A DNA stretch of 64,000 nt from Leishmania martiniquensis (lineage: Eukaryota > Euglenozoa > Kinetoplastea > Trypanosomatida > Trypanosomatidae), in contig NC_090153.1 in NCBI RefSeq assembly GCF_017916325.1, positions 191,001-255,000 of the forward strand. The letters run 5' to 3'. A model generated the notes under the pieces. The model was not told where the DNA came from. It did no database searches and saw only the letters and a list, made by a program, of their open reading frames with translations. The stretch's first letter is position 1. Each line of letters starts with the position of its first letter. Shown one piece after another: positions 22,701 to 33,036 of the stretch. Made by a program: the position numbers and the translations under genes.

Positions 22701-24269
22701 CTAAAAGTCATCCTCGTCTTCGTCCACGTCGTACTTGTCGTCCGCGTCGCTGTCATCATCATCGTCATCAAAGGAGGAGTACTCTTCCTTGTCAACCCCG
22801 CCTGGAGCAGATGGGTGGGCGGCCGCCGCAACACCCGAAATGGGGGCCAGAGGGGCTGGAGCGGGCAGCCCGCCAAGACGCTGCATTGTTGGCTGTCCTA
22901 CCAGCTGCTTCTTCGTCATGGCGTCTTCCGCAGACTGGGAAGAAGACGCCATCGAAGCCGAGGACGATCGTGGCGTCGAATAGTCCGGCTGCTCGCCGTC
23001 AGACGCATGCTCCCCTTCCTCGTCGTCGCTGCTCTCAGCACGGTGGTTGGCAGGCATAGCAGTGGCAGCAGCAGCTGCCGCCGCCGCCGCAACAGCCGAA
23101 ACCGGCGTTGACCCTGCTTGCACCCACATCTGCGCCCCTGTCCGAATGTCATAGCTCTTGTTCTTCCCTGACTCGGAACTCGCGGCTGGCATCAGACGCA
23201 GGGCCAGCAGCGCCTCGATCTCAGGTGGGCACTCCGGGGCGCCGTAGCTGGCGTAGCGATCCTCCATCGAGAGGTAATGCTCGGGAAAGTGTACGTGAAA
23301 GTGTGGATTCGGCAGCTGCGGCCCCGTCGGCGTGAAGTCGTAGACGTGGACAAACCTGTTCGCCCTGGGGTCCAGCCGAGCCTCCGCAAACAGCCGCCGC
23401 AGCCCTGGCAGGCGCAAGTGAAATGGGTAGAAAAAGACGTGGTGGCTCATCTCCACCACAGGATCAGTTGAAGTGAAGAGGTACAGGTTAATGTTCTCGC
23501 AATCTCGTGTGCGAAGCTGCTTGCACGCCACATGGACTGTCATATTTTTGCAATTACGCAGAAACACGCTCCCCTCACACGCGGCTATCACCAGCTCACC
23601 ACCCTCGCAGTCGTCGACAGTCATGCTATCTAGCTCATCGAGCACTACCGTGTGGCAGTCTATCAGGTACTCGACCTGTAGCTGCTGCCCGGAGACTTGA
23701 TTGTGGCGCACAAAGTGACGCTTCCTCCACTTGGAGATAAAGTACGTCGTGTCCTCACCACCAGGCTGGTGATGATCCGACGCCGCGTCGTCGACGTCCG
23801 CATCAGCTTTAGTGCCCTCCTCCTCCTTCGCAGCAGCAGGGGCCTCAGTCGCAGCGGTCGACGGTACGACACCAGCTGCTCCCCTATGCGCCAGCACCGA
23901 CAGGCAAGGAACAGATTGATTATCAGCTTCCATGTGCAGCTCCTGCTGCAGCTCTGCGCTAGTGCGCAAAGAAGTTTCTTGCAGCCCAGCCTCCAGTTGG
24001 AGCACTCGTGCCGTGTACTGCAAGCCGAGGTACTGCAAGTACTCGTGCACAATGCTCAGCTCAAGGGCACCGTTGCGCTTGGCATCCGTGAGGGCGGCGG
24101 TGGGGTGAAACACCAACGGCTGATGAGCACCTGAGCCTCTTTGACTGTCGGCGCTGACGGTTTGCAGCGCCGCCTCCATAATCATGGCACGCATCTTCCC
24201 GTACTGTCCGGATGCCTCGAGCCTCTCGCGTATGACACGCTCCGTCTCCACCACAGCGCTGGACGCCAT
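22701..24269 (-). CDS. RP2: RP2-like protein: TOF/LisH N terminus plus TBCC (C-CAP) domain
   Basis: The 522-residue product resembles trypanosome RP2, which combines an N-terminal TOF-LisH region with a tubulin-cofactor-C (C-CAP) beta-helix and acts at the mature basal body and transition fibres. Residues about 8-95 fit the TOF/LisH part (RVIRERLEASGQYGKMRAMI, then LELSIVHEYLQYLGLQYTA at 69-87). The C-CAP domain is about 198-330. Its QLRTRDC block (251-257) matches QFRVRDC of human RP2, whose first Arg is the catalytic finger for the GTPase ARL3, so Arg253 is the likely equivalent. The YDFTPTGPQLP block matches the end of the human domain. The animal N-terminal MGC acylation site is absent; TOF-LisH replaces it for targeting in trypanosomes. 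The C terminus is a long Asp-rich tail. ATG at 24269 (MASSAVVE) is preferred to the frame from 24338, which adds 23 unlikely residues. Confidence 0.87.
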   Translation of the reverse strand: MASSAVVETERVIRERLEASGQYGKMRAMIMEAALQTVSADSQRGSGAHQPLVFHPTAALTDAKRNGALELSIVHEYLQYLGLQYTARVLQLEAGLQETSLRTSAELQQELHMEADNQSVPCLSVLAHRGAAGVVPSTAATEAPAAAKEEEGTKADADVDDAASDHHQPGGEDTTYFISKWRKRHFVRHNQVSGQQLQVEYLIDCHTVVLDELDSMTVDDCEGGELVIAACEGSVFLRNCKNMTVHVACKQLRTRDCENINLYLFTSTDPVVEMSHHVFFYPFHLRLPGLRRLFAEARLDPRANRFVHVYDFTPTGPQLPNPHFHVHFPEHYLSMEDRYASYGAPECPPEIEALLALRLMPAASSESGKNKSYDIRTGAQMWVQAGSTPVSAVAAAAAAAAATAMPANHRAESSDDEEGEHASDGEQPDYSTPRSSSASMASSSQSAEDAMTKKQLVGQPTMQRLGGLPAPAPLAPISGVAAAAHPSAPGGVDKEEYSSFDDDDDDSDADDKYDVDEDEDDF

Positions 24270-26020
24270 TACTGAGAGTGCTTTTTTTTTCGCGCGCGTG
24301 TGTGCGTTTGTAAATGTAAGATTTCGTTCCGCTCGCACTCTGTGTCAGGCGGTGATGCAGAAATGCGACTTCAGTCCGCCAGGGAAGAGGGAGAGGGGGT
24401 GGGGATAACAGTGTTGTGCACACCAACGCATACAAACGTAGACACGTCGCGGGTAGGGATGTGCGGCGCACGTAGGGAGACGCACCAGCACAGAAGAAAG
24501 AAGGTAGAATGTGCCGAGAGGTAAAGAGGTTATGAGAGCGACGGGGCCGAAAACGAGCACGTCAGGCAGATTCAAGTAAGATCCGGCAGGCGAATAGAGG
24601 AGGAGAGAGGGAAGATGGTGTCAGTGAGAAGGGAGGAGAACGTAGCTCGCAGCAGCAATGGAAACGAAAAGGACACGGCGGGCGGATGTCAATGAAAAGG
24701 AACAGCGGCCGGAGCGTCTGCACACCATTGTTTGTGTGTGTGTGTTTGTGTGTGTGTGCATCTGCCTGCCAAAGAGGTTTGTCTTCACAACGTACCCATT
24801 CGACCGCACAACCTGAATTCAGCTCCAGTCTGCCCGTAGCGTCAGAGGCCTGTCGCGTGGTAAGAAGCGGGGGAAGACATGCCGTCACGCAGTGCACTTG
24901 CTTCGTTAACTGAGCACGGCCCCTGCCTCACCCTCTACTCGTCCACATACCTCCTCACAGTTCGCCTAGTGATGCATTCCTGTCGGATACCAGCGCGGGC
25001 TCCCGATTCCAGTAGGCAGGGAGGGGGGTGCTTGAGTCACACTGGCACTTCGGCCATAATAAGGATGGAAAAGAGGGGTTCACTTTTGCAGGTTGCTACA
25101 ACGAAACGCCACCACCCCCAACCTGACACTGCCGACACATGCAGCGATACATCTTTCTGGCCTCCCTCTGCCGTAGGTGAGTGGCTCCTGATGCCACCAC
25201 AAACGTTTCGGCATTGGCAGGGATAGGAGGAGGGGGGGCCTCTTGGCTTACCCAGACACCAGGATACGGGTCCGTCATGCCACGCGCCGATTCGACCCCA
25301 TCATGAGGGCTGCCGACGGGCGAAGCAACCAGAGAAAAATTTTCTGCGGGCGATCAAGAACCGTGAAAAAGATGATCTTCACGCGCCCCTCTCTCAGGGT
25401 AGCAGCACTACCCCATGCTCGCAGGAGTTAACAGGCAACTTTTTTCGGAGCACACAAGCAAACAAGCCAGCTCGCCTTCTCTTCTCCTGACACCCAGCTC
25501 AGCACGCCCTTACCCGCCTTCTCCTCTCCCTCTCTTTCGCTGCCTCCTCCCCCCTCCGTGGGTGTTTCGGGCGATATTGAGGAGAGATGAAGAAGTTCTT
25601 CAAAGAGGCAGCGAGTGCTTTACCTGTGTATATGACGCTCTTCCTTGCCATCTTTTTCGTTGATATGTGTGCTACAGTGCACAACCTCGAAGAGAAGCCG
25701 GGAAAGGGGAGGAGAACGGGAAGGGAAGAAGGGGGGAAGAGGAGGGCTCCGAGAAGAAAATCGATGAGGGCTCCATTAAGAACAATGCAGCAGAACGAAA
25801 AAAAAAATAATCATGAGCTGCGCATCACCATTTGGGGCTTCACCTGCTTCCTTTGTTTCCCTCACACACACACACATCGTTACAGACGTGTGCGCGCTGT
25901 GTTGCACAGCCTGCTCACTTTTGGTGTACAGTAAAAGAGTAAGCCACAGAGAGAATGTGTGTATGGGGGGGGGGGCAGCATGGAGAGCAAAGGTTCTCTA
26001 TCACGCTGAGACATGCATGC

Positions 26021-26052
<32 letters not shown>

Positions 26053-29000
26053 GTATGCATGTACGCGCATACACTGTGGCAACCTCACAGAAGAAAAAGA
26101 CGGGTAGCAGAAAAGGGCAAACGGGCCGTGAGGCGCCCCCATCTTCATTGGTATCTCTTGAATCGCCTTTGCACGCGCAGATAACCGTCCGCTTTCACCC
26201 GCCAACCCACCCACCCCTGCACACAGAGAGAGGCGCACACTTTGGGTAGTCTTTTCAGCTCCTCAGTGGCGCGCGTACCCATAGCATGGACCTCCGTTTC
26301 GGTCGGCGTTCATGTGGAGGTTTACGCGCGCGCGTGCCTGTGTGGGAAGGGTGAAGAGAATGCCATGAAGATTTTCTTCGCCAAGTGCTCTCTTACCCTC
26401 TCTCTCTCGCCCTTCCGCCACCGCCTCTGTCGCCGTCGCTTTGCATCGCGTGCCCGTTCGCCTCTTTTGGCGATCCATTTCAGTCGCACGCGCGCATGGG
26501 ATACAGCTTGTCGCATACCCCCGGCGCGACTGCGGCATTCGTTGCATTTGTGTGTGTGCGCGCTCCTACCGCGCGGCACCCTTTGCAGCTCGCCTTCGCC
26601 AAGCCGTTTGGTGCGAAGCGCTCTGCAAGAGGGGAAAGGAGGGGGGAGAAAAAAGAGGTGAGACGCGTGTAAGCAATTCTGCGTTCTCCTGAACAGCCCT
26701 TCCTCCCTCCCACCCACCCACCCACCCTCTCTTCCACAAGCACGCACGCACGCGCGCACAAAAGTACTTGAAAGGCACATGATGGGCACTCGATCCTCCT
26801 TCCAAGCCCGATCCCAAGCGGAACAGCACACATGAACCACGGAAAGAAAACAGAATACTGCGCGTCAGTCATCACCACCACCACCACACACGGCTTAGCA
26901 CAAATCCTTAGTTAGGCAAAGTAGCAAAGCGCAACGTACTACAACAGCAAACAAAGAAGAAAAAGATGCGACATGGAGCACAAGAGATAGGGAGGCAGAA
27001 ATAAATGGGAGAAGGGTAAATATCCGAAAGAAAGAAAGAGGGGGAAATGCTGCCACAAAACGATGTTTATTCAGATGCGGATGGTGAAGTAGCACGACAA
27101 GCGTAGATGAAAGGGGATGATTGGGTGTGTGATGGCACGCATGTGCCGACTAGGTTTCGGTCCACGAGGACAGAAGGCACTTACTACTTCCCCACTGCTT
27201 CCTACCCTCAGGCAAACACTCTCTTCCTCTATCATTCCCCCCCCCATTGAGCAACAACATCTACGCGCCGTCCCTGAATTCGAGATACGGTCCTCCCCCT
27301 CTATTCGCTTTACATATGTATATATATATATATGTCTTCAATCCCACTTGAACGATTCGCACAATATACACTCACGCAGACACAGACCCACCCTTTGGTG
27401 ATGATGGCTGAGCAACAAAGTCAGAGCAAACGTAAAAGACAGACTATCGCAAGGAGCAAGAGAGAGCATATAACGGAGAGGCGAGGTAAGGAGGGGATCC
27501 ATCCAGAACGGCGATAGAGCAGAGAGAACGAGTGAAAAACGTATGCGTGCGAGAGGAGCACAGAACTGCGCGCGTGGCCAGCTCTTACTTTCACCTCTTC
27601 ATGCACACACACCTCTTTTTCACAGCTTGAGAAACACTGGCGTGAGAAGTAGATGGGCTTGGGGAGGAGGGGACGGCAGCAGGCTTAACAACAGAGGAAG
27701 CAGAAAACCAGGACCATCTCCATGAGCTTCTCTCTCCTCACTCCCCCCTCCCCACTCTGCATCTCAACGCACCTGGACACACTCGTACAGCTCCATCAAA
27801 GTAGACACATGAGCATGTGCATTACCACCACCACCGCCACCTCGAAAGAAGTGCCAATGGAAAAGATGCCACAAAACCAGAAGAGGGCGATGAGGACGAG
27901 ATGACAACATAGCCTTTACCTGCCCACATATAAAGAAGAGGGGAGAAGGAAGACACCAAAACGCAACCAAAGGAGGAAACGAAACAAAAGTCCAGAGGTG
28001 CAAGTGCACGCCCACATATGCGTCGACGCATAAATCAACGGAGACTCACGCGTGCGCGCGGAGAGGGTAGTCAAGGGAGAGAGAGAGAGTAGCGGTGATC
28101 GTAGTTGTATCCGTGCCTGTGGTTGGGGCGAGAGAGCAGCGGGGAACGGAAAGGGAGGGAGGGGGGGACCCGATCCCATCATCCATAACATTCAAAGCAC
28201 CCACTTGCTCCTCCCACTTCACACACGCACGCACACACAGGCGGAGAAAGAAGCGCTGAGAGAATATCCCACAAGCATACCCATATAAGCATGGAAGGAG
28301 GGAGAAAGGAAACAAATAAAAAAAAGGTGAACATAAAACGAGGAAGGTGACGCAAACGCAGCAGAGTGGTACAAAGGGACAGAGAGGCACAAATCAAAGA
28401 CCAGAGGGACGCACCTGCGCATATACAACTGCACTCTCCAGCATACGCATACATGCCTGTGCACACGCGCGCACCCGGCAAGGAGAAGCCGTGTTCGGGA
28501 GAGAGGAAGAGAGAGGAGAGAGAGAGGAATAAACACAGAGATTGCAAACGAAAACAGCTGCACAAGCACGCCGAGCGGGTGAGCAACTGACAACAAGTAG
28601 AGGGTTGCTACTGTGTGTTTGCGTCTGAATCTGTGCCCATCTCTTTGTGTGTGCGGGGAGGGGATGCTCTACAGCGACCTCAAGTTCAAAAGGCACACCG
28701 TCATAGCAACGGCAGCAGCAGCGAAGCAGCTGGGAGAAAGGGATACCAGAAAGACACAATGAGAAAGAAAAGGGGGTATGGCTGTTTAGTGCCGACGAAA
28801 GGCAGAAATATAAGGCCCCTACACAAAAAGGAGCTCCGCCTGCGACGCAAAGCAACAAGAGGAGAGCGCCGTATACTCTGCGCAGAAGTCCATACATAAG
28901 CCGTCGCCTTAGCCTCATCCAAGGACGCTCAGCTCGCACACGCCCACATACACGAACTATTGCCTCCTCCATTCCCTCTTCGCACCTCTAACATTTCTTT

Positions 29001-29112
29001 CCTCAGTTTTTTTGCCCCTTGACTATTGTCACAAGAAAAACTGCTACATGGTCTTTGTCGTGCCGTCGCCACTGCCCCCTTCTCTCGGCTACCCCAGACT
29101 CTTCGGGCAAGT
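24270..29112. other. 4.8-kb spacer between RP2-like and TMEM135-like genes
   Basis: No gene is supported with confidence. The polypyrimidine tract of the RP2-like gene lies under purines at 24383-24403. (GT)n microsatellites occur at 24735-24759. A 52-bp near-perfect AT palindrome is at 26011-26062 and a (TA)n run at 27315-27333. Two mutually antisense small frames at 25499-25720 are discussed as a finding. Most of the rest is simple-sequence-rich 3' UTR. Confidence 0.5.
26011..26062. repeat. 52-bp AT-rich near-perfect palindrome
   Basis: The arms start ACATGCATGCATATACATAT and end with its complement. Of 26 base pairs, 25 match and one is G against T. The core is a (TA)n run. This is cruciform-capable DNA in an intergenic region. 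Confidence 0.85.
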
Positions 29113-30549
29113 CTAAAGTCCTTGACGCGCCGATGCGAAGGGCACAGTGTTGGCGATTTGCACTCGCTTCTCCTTAGTTTTGCTGGCCACGGGACTCTCT
29201 GCGGGCGCCTCGGCAACGCCGCAGGTGGGAACGGCGGTGGTAGCGAGCGTTGGCATCTCCTTCTCGATCAGCACCGTGGGCGACTGCTCGCCCAGCAGGA
29301 GGCGTAGCGCAGTTCGGACGCGCCGGTCTAACAGCCTCGGCTCCTCCTCGTACTGGTAAAAGATGAAGCCGACGGAGAACACATATACAGTGCACACAAA
29401 CCAATGGCGCGGGTAGGGTAAGCGGCCGCGCAAGTTCTGTGTCAGCAGGAAGGAACGAAGTGCATACATGGAGCAATACAGGGCGAGGTCCATGCGGCGT
29501 CCTTTCGGCTCAAGCAGTGTTGCTAGTCCAGCGAGGGAGCACAGCGCCGTCACAGTTTTCGTGCCTCCACCGCGGTGCTGCACACCAAAGCAGGCGGATC
29601 GCAGAATGATTCCCGAGTACAAGGCAAGAAAGAGGGAGCTGACTAGCATGGAGCGCACGTTATGCGTGATCGTCGAGAGCGGGCTGGTGATAAGGCGTCT
29701 GCGTTGGAACGCCATCATTGACACGAGTCGAAGCGGGAAGTAAAGCGGCATTCCCATGGTAAGCATGTTCTTGATAATGAAGACTACCGCCCACATGTTG
29801 CACGAGTAGTTGCCGTGTGCAACCTGGCACAGGGTGTTCGCGCCGCGCTGGTCGAAGTTCTCTATCACGGGTAGCTGCCTCGACCAGCAATAGTCCACAA
29901 GGTCGGGAACCAGACGCTCGCGGCAGAACCCCGAGTGGCCTCGGATGAGCTTCTCGTGATAGGTAGAGGCTCGATTCAAGAAGCCCTGGTACGACTTTGG
30001 AAGCGTGTTGGGGTTGAAGAGACAACCATAGGCGATTTGAGCTGAGCTCAGGCACATGAGGAGCACGTCGTAGTGGCGGAACTCCTGGAGGGTCCGTGGC
30101 ATGAATGGCAGAAGGTACCGTAGCGAAAAGGTATGGGCACTGCGTACGAACAGGTACAGGCTCAGTTCGGTGCGCGTCTCCTTGTTCATGACGAAGGCAG
30201 GCGTGGCGCTAATGCAGCCCGCGAGCAGGGACAAGAATTTCTCTGAGACTCCAAGTGGTGTGAGAAGGCGAACTAGGGTCTGCAGGCAGAAGCGGAAGCT
30301 CGAAAAGCCACCAAAGACGGCTGCCCATTTTAGAGGATTCAGCGAAAGGAGCTCGGACGGGATGCGGACTAGGAGCGCTTTCGACAAACCACGCTTCACC
30401 AAGGTCTTCACGACTCCTATGAGAACGCGGCCAATTGCGGCGTAGATGCTATTGCGAAGAATGACTTTCAGCGTGTGTGTGAATGAAAGCTGCTTGCGAT
30501 ACTCAATTTCTCGCGAGTCAATAGAATCGAGGCTGGCAGGCGCTGGCAT
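29113..30549 (-). CDS. TMEM135-like multispanning membrane protein
   Basis: The 478-residue product looks like the TMEM135 family, membrane proteins of peroxisomes, mitochondria and lipid droplets related distantly to the Tim17/PMP24 fold. Several hydrophobic segments are visible, around residues 35-50, 72-92, 98-118, 160-185, 255-270, 318-332 and 385-402. They are separated by basic loops, with a conserved-looking FGGFSSFRFCLQTLVRLL block (79-96). The last 70 residues are hydrophilic and low-complexity. No signal peptide is evident. The start is ATG at 30549. Codon use is less GC-rich than in genes further left, more so toward the start codon, in line with the general composition change near the strand switch. 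A polypyrimidine stretch on the minus strand lies under 30780-30845. The family call rests on pattern memory without alignment; an unrelated polytopic protein remains possible. Confidence 0.65.
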   Translation of the reverse strand: MPAPASLDSIDSREIEYRKQLSFTHTLKVILRNSIYAAIGRVLIGVVKTLVKRGLSKALLVRIPSELLSLNPLKWAAVFGGFSSFRFCLQTLVRLLTPLGVSEKFLSLLAGCISATPAFVMNKETRTELSLYLFVRSAHTFSLRYLLPFMPRTLQEFRHYDVLLMCLSSAQIAYGCLFNPNTLPKSYQGFLNRASTYHEKLIRGHSGFCRERLVPDLVDYCWSRQLPVIENFDQRGANTLCQVAHGNYSCNMWAVVFIIKNMLTMGMPLYFPLRLVSMMAFQRRRLITSPLSTITHNVRSMLVSSLFLALYSGIILRSACFGVQHRGGGTKTVTALCSLAGLATLLEPKGRRMDLALYCSMYALRSFLLTQNLRGRLPYPRHWFVCTVYVFSVGFIFYQYEEEPRLLDRRVRTALRLLLGEQSPTVLIEKEMPTLATTAVPTCGVAEAPAESPVASKTKEKRVQIANTVPFASARQGL

Positions 30550-30897
30550 TTTCGCTCAGTGAATCGATGCCTTCGAGACTTGACTTGCTCTTCAGATGGC
30601 ACAACAGCGGTTATTTTTTAGCTTTAGTTGAAGCATATATGATCTTCGCTGCACCAGGTAGATGCCAGGCACGTCTATAATGCTAAAGAAGGCGTCTCTG
30701 GTGACTTCAATACGCCGCTGCCGTTAAAGTAGGAAAGGGGGACCTTGTGTTAATTACTATAAGTTATTCCCAAGAAAGTCGAGTCATGCGTTGATGGGCA
30801 CAAAGGAGAAAAACAGTAAGACGACCAAGAGCACGAGAGGAGACACCCGGGACAGAGCAGCCCGCACCTAGTTGAGACTGCGTCTGTCACCGAATTT
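30550..30897. other. 5' flank of the TMEM135-like gene
   Basis: No gene is seen. Purine-rich plus-strand DNA at 30805-30845 is polypyrimidine on the transcribed strand. An AG on that strand around 30760 could be the splice acceptor for the TMEM135-like mRNA. Confidence 0.5.
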
Positions 30898-31086
30898 TTA
30901 CAAGAGCAAAAACGTTTTGCTTTTCGGCTTCTGCTGAGGCACTAGCACTGCCTTGACAAAAGTCCGGGATAAACTGGTTTTTTTTCTCGCACTAGTTTCT
31001 TGTCGGCTTTGCCCAAAGCGACACAGTATTCGCCATGCGTACGCTAAAGCGAGAACAGGAAGGCGAGAATCGAGCGGCCCAGGCAT
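30898..31086 (-). CDS. Possible small basic protein (62 residues), or upstream ORF
   Basis: An ATG-started frame of 62 codons lies in the 610-bp space between the secreted-protein gene and the TMEM135-like gene, in the same direction. It has a short hydrophobic segment (LPVLALAYAWRIL, residues 9-21) followed by a strongly basic half. I do not recognise it. The support is context: 19 bases before its ATG on the minus strand is a TTAG acceptor (AG at 31105-31106), preceded by a T-rich tract under 31126-31150. A second independent polypyrimidine tract at 30780-30845 could serve the next gene. Alternatively the first acceptor belongs to the TMEM135-like mRNA and this is an upstream ORF or untranslated. 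Confidence is low. Confidence 0.3.
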   Translation of the reverse strand: MPGPLDSRLPVLALAYAWRILCRFGQSRQETSARKKTSLSRTFVKAVLVPQQKPKSKTFLLL

Positions 31087-31104
31087 GAAAACAAGCGCAG
31101 GACA

Positions 31105-31150
31105 CTAAATCAGCCCAATAGATACGCGAAAAGAAAAAATTGAGAGAATA
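31105..31150 (-). promoter_or_regulatory. Polypyrimidine tract and AG: candidate trans-splice acceptor
   Basis: On the minus strand a CT/T-rich tract (complement of 31126-31150) is followed by TTTAG with AG at 31106-31105. It begins within 30 bases of the stop codon of the upstream gene, as is typical of compact trypanosomatid intergenic signals. Confidence 0.55.
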
Positions 31151-31159
31151 CTGCGTGTA

Positions 31160-32488
31160 CTAGAGGTCAGAGAAGAAAAGCTCCTTCTCGAACGCGATGG
31201 AATCTTTGCTCACACGTCGCACAAGTATCATCTCTCCGTCTTGCTCAAGGTACGCCTTGGCTGCACGCACATTCGGTTCATCGAGGGTAATGAACTTCGC
31301 CTTACGTGCTAGCTCCTGGCGCCTCTGTTCGCGCCGCTGCGTCTTTTCTCGCTCCAGCTTCTCGAGCTTCGCCTTTAAGCGGGCCAATTCTCTCTTTTGC
31401 AGCTCCTCTTTTTGCTTTGCTATTCTTTCCCCTTTCTCTTCCTCCTCAGCAGAGTCGTCGACAGAATACAGGGAAGCGCGAACGTTTCTCTGCGCGCCCG
31501 CCATCAGCTCGCTCTCCAGAACGAGCAATCTCTTCTTATCGCTGTCGGGCTCTTTCAGCGAGAACGCAAGGAAAGGAGAGCTGGATGTAGCATTACTGAC
31601 CGTGGGTAGTTGTGGTGGTTTTTTCGTGATGGAGCGTCGGCTCTCAGCGTCGGTAACGTACCATTTGGCTCTCTGAGATGTTGCGTTTGAGCACGCGTAC
31701 TGGAGCTGTACCCCCGAGGAGAACATGACAGATGTTGGCGTTGCGGACACATTGAGCATCTTCATGGCCGACCAGTGCTTCCCAGCATAGCCGGACGACA
31801 CGATGGTGTAGTATAGCCCATTAAAGGAGGACAGCACAGATAACTTTCGGCCTCCTTCGCTTATCAAGTAATGCTCCTGAGCCTCTTCCAAGTCTGGAAT
31901 GACAGAAATTACCCGATAGACAAGTCCATCCTCAGAGCGAAACACAACTACTCTCTTGGCCCCTGCTTCGTCAACAATCGTCGACACAAAAACGTAGGCA
32001 GACTCCTTTTCCACATAAATTGCATTTCCATTGAAAGAAACCTGCTTCAGAGCTCCAGTGAGCTTCCCGCCCTTGAAGAGAAGACGTGTTTCGTCGCTCT
32101 TTTTGTAAATCGAAGAATTTCGAGCCTCAAATGAAACAGCCGCATACTCTACAGCCCCATCCTTTCCCTGTTGCACTTGCTCCTTGGGGCAGAACAGCTC
32201 GTGGTCGACCAAAATTCCCCTAAGGCACATGTCTATACCGCTTTTGATTGCTTCGAACGTTGAGCCAGCGTCGAAGGTGCAGTAGGTAGATGCAATCGCA
32301 TTTGAGTCTTGGCCGCCTGCCGCCACAGTGCGGAAACAGACCGAAGTGTCAGAGAAGTGGACAGCATGTGGAGACAGCTGCCCCTCTGCTCCGATAAGCG
32401 TACTTTGAGCCAACTCCACCTCCAATGCATCTACGCCAATGGAGACAGAGACGAGAAGAAACAGCACAGAAAAAATAAAGTAGTGCAT
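31160..32488 (-). CDS. Secreted protein with possible beta-propeller domain and charged C-terminal helix
   Basis: I do not recognise this 442-residue protein. It opens with a clear signal peptide (MHYFIFSVLFLLVSVSIGVDA, residues 1-21). The body (22-340) alternates predicted strands and has cysteines at 51, 70, 88, 100 and 266, plus several N-glycosylation sequons (124, 246, 268, 299). VVFRSEDGLVYRV (181-193) resembles a degenerate Asp-box of sialidase-like propellers, so a sialidase-superfamily fold is possible but unproven. Residues 345-400 form a very charged Lys/Glu/Arg helix, followed by a compact 40-residue tail. No transmembrane segment or GPI signal follows, so it should be secretory or lumenal. 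ATG at 32488 is used; the frame extends five codons to a TTG only. Composition is AT-richer than in genes to the left. It is the second gene from the strand switch. Confidence 0.7.
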   Translation of the reverse strand: MHYFIFSVLFLLVSVSIGVDALEVELAQSTLIGAEGQLSPHAVHFSDTSVCFRTVAAGGQDSNAIASTYCTFDAGSTFEAIKSGIDMCLRGILVDHELFCPKEQVQQGKDGAVEYAAVSFEARNSSIYKKSDETRLLFKGGKLTGALKQVSFNGNAIYVEKESAYVFVSTIVDEAGAKRVVVFRSEDGLVYRVISVIPDLEEAQEHYLISEGGRKLSVLSSFNGLYYTIVSSGYAGKHWSAMKMLNVSATPTSVMFSSGVQLQYACSNATSQRAKWYVTDAESRRSITKKPPQLPTVSNATSSSPFLAFSLKEPDSDKKRLLVLESELMAGAQRNVRASLYSVDDSAEEEEKGERIAKQKEELQKRELARLKAKLEKLEREKTQRREQRRQELARKAKFITLDEPNVRAAKAYLEQDGEMILVRRVSKDSIAFEKELFFSDL

Positions 32489-33036
32489 TATGGCGATGCT
32501 CAAAGTAGCGGATTTCTCGCAGACTGAAAAGGGAGAAAAACATCAAAATCTTGAGAAGCTGCGAAACGACTGGGAGTCATTGCACCAGTGAAAAAGAAGG
32601 TTCGGAAAACCAAGACAAAGAGAAGAGGTACCGTTTATAGACATTTGAACTAAGCGCACTTTTGCATGCACATGTCATGTTACGATTACACGACTTGTGC
32701 GCTTCCACCTCGCGATGCGCCTCAGCCATTCAGCCTCCCAACTTGCAGCCTACTTTGGTTGACAGCGTTTCTGCCTGTACATCAGAGCAAGCCCTACAGG
32801 GGGGATCCTACCAGATCGGCACTGTGGAAAGCCCTCTTTTCTTCGCCCGATTTAAGGTTTCTACAGATCTGCAGGGTAGTTTCGATTTTTTCGAGTGCCT
32901 TTAGCTCCAAACGCTTCATTCTCTCCAGCAAACTCAGTTCCCAGCGCCCACACACCAGTTTCGGATACCAACATCGAAAAAAAGTGCACCTTTAAAAATA
33001 GGACAAAAGACGATAACCCTACAACTAACGCTGTCA
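32489..33036. other. Spacer between secreted-protein and V-ATPase C genes
   Basis: About 550 bases without a supported gene. Purine-rich plus-strand DNA at 32524-32570 and 32590-32630 is the likely minus-strand polypyrimidine tract of the secreted-protein gene. No microsatellite is present, unlike spacers further left. Confidence 0.6.

Noticed and set aside
25215..25300. Box B-like GATTCGACCCC with a box A-like segment upstream
   Set aside because: Acceptor stem cannot be paired properly and no anticodon arm is evident.
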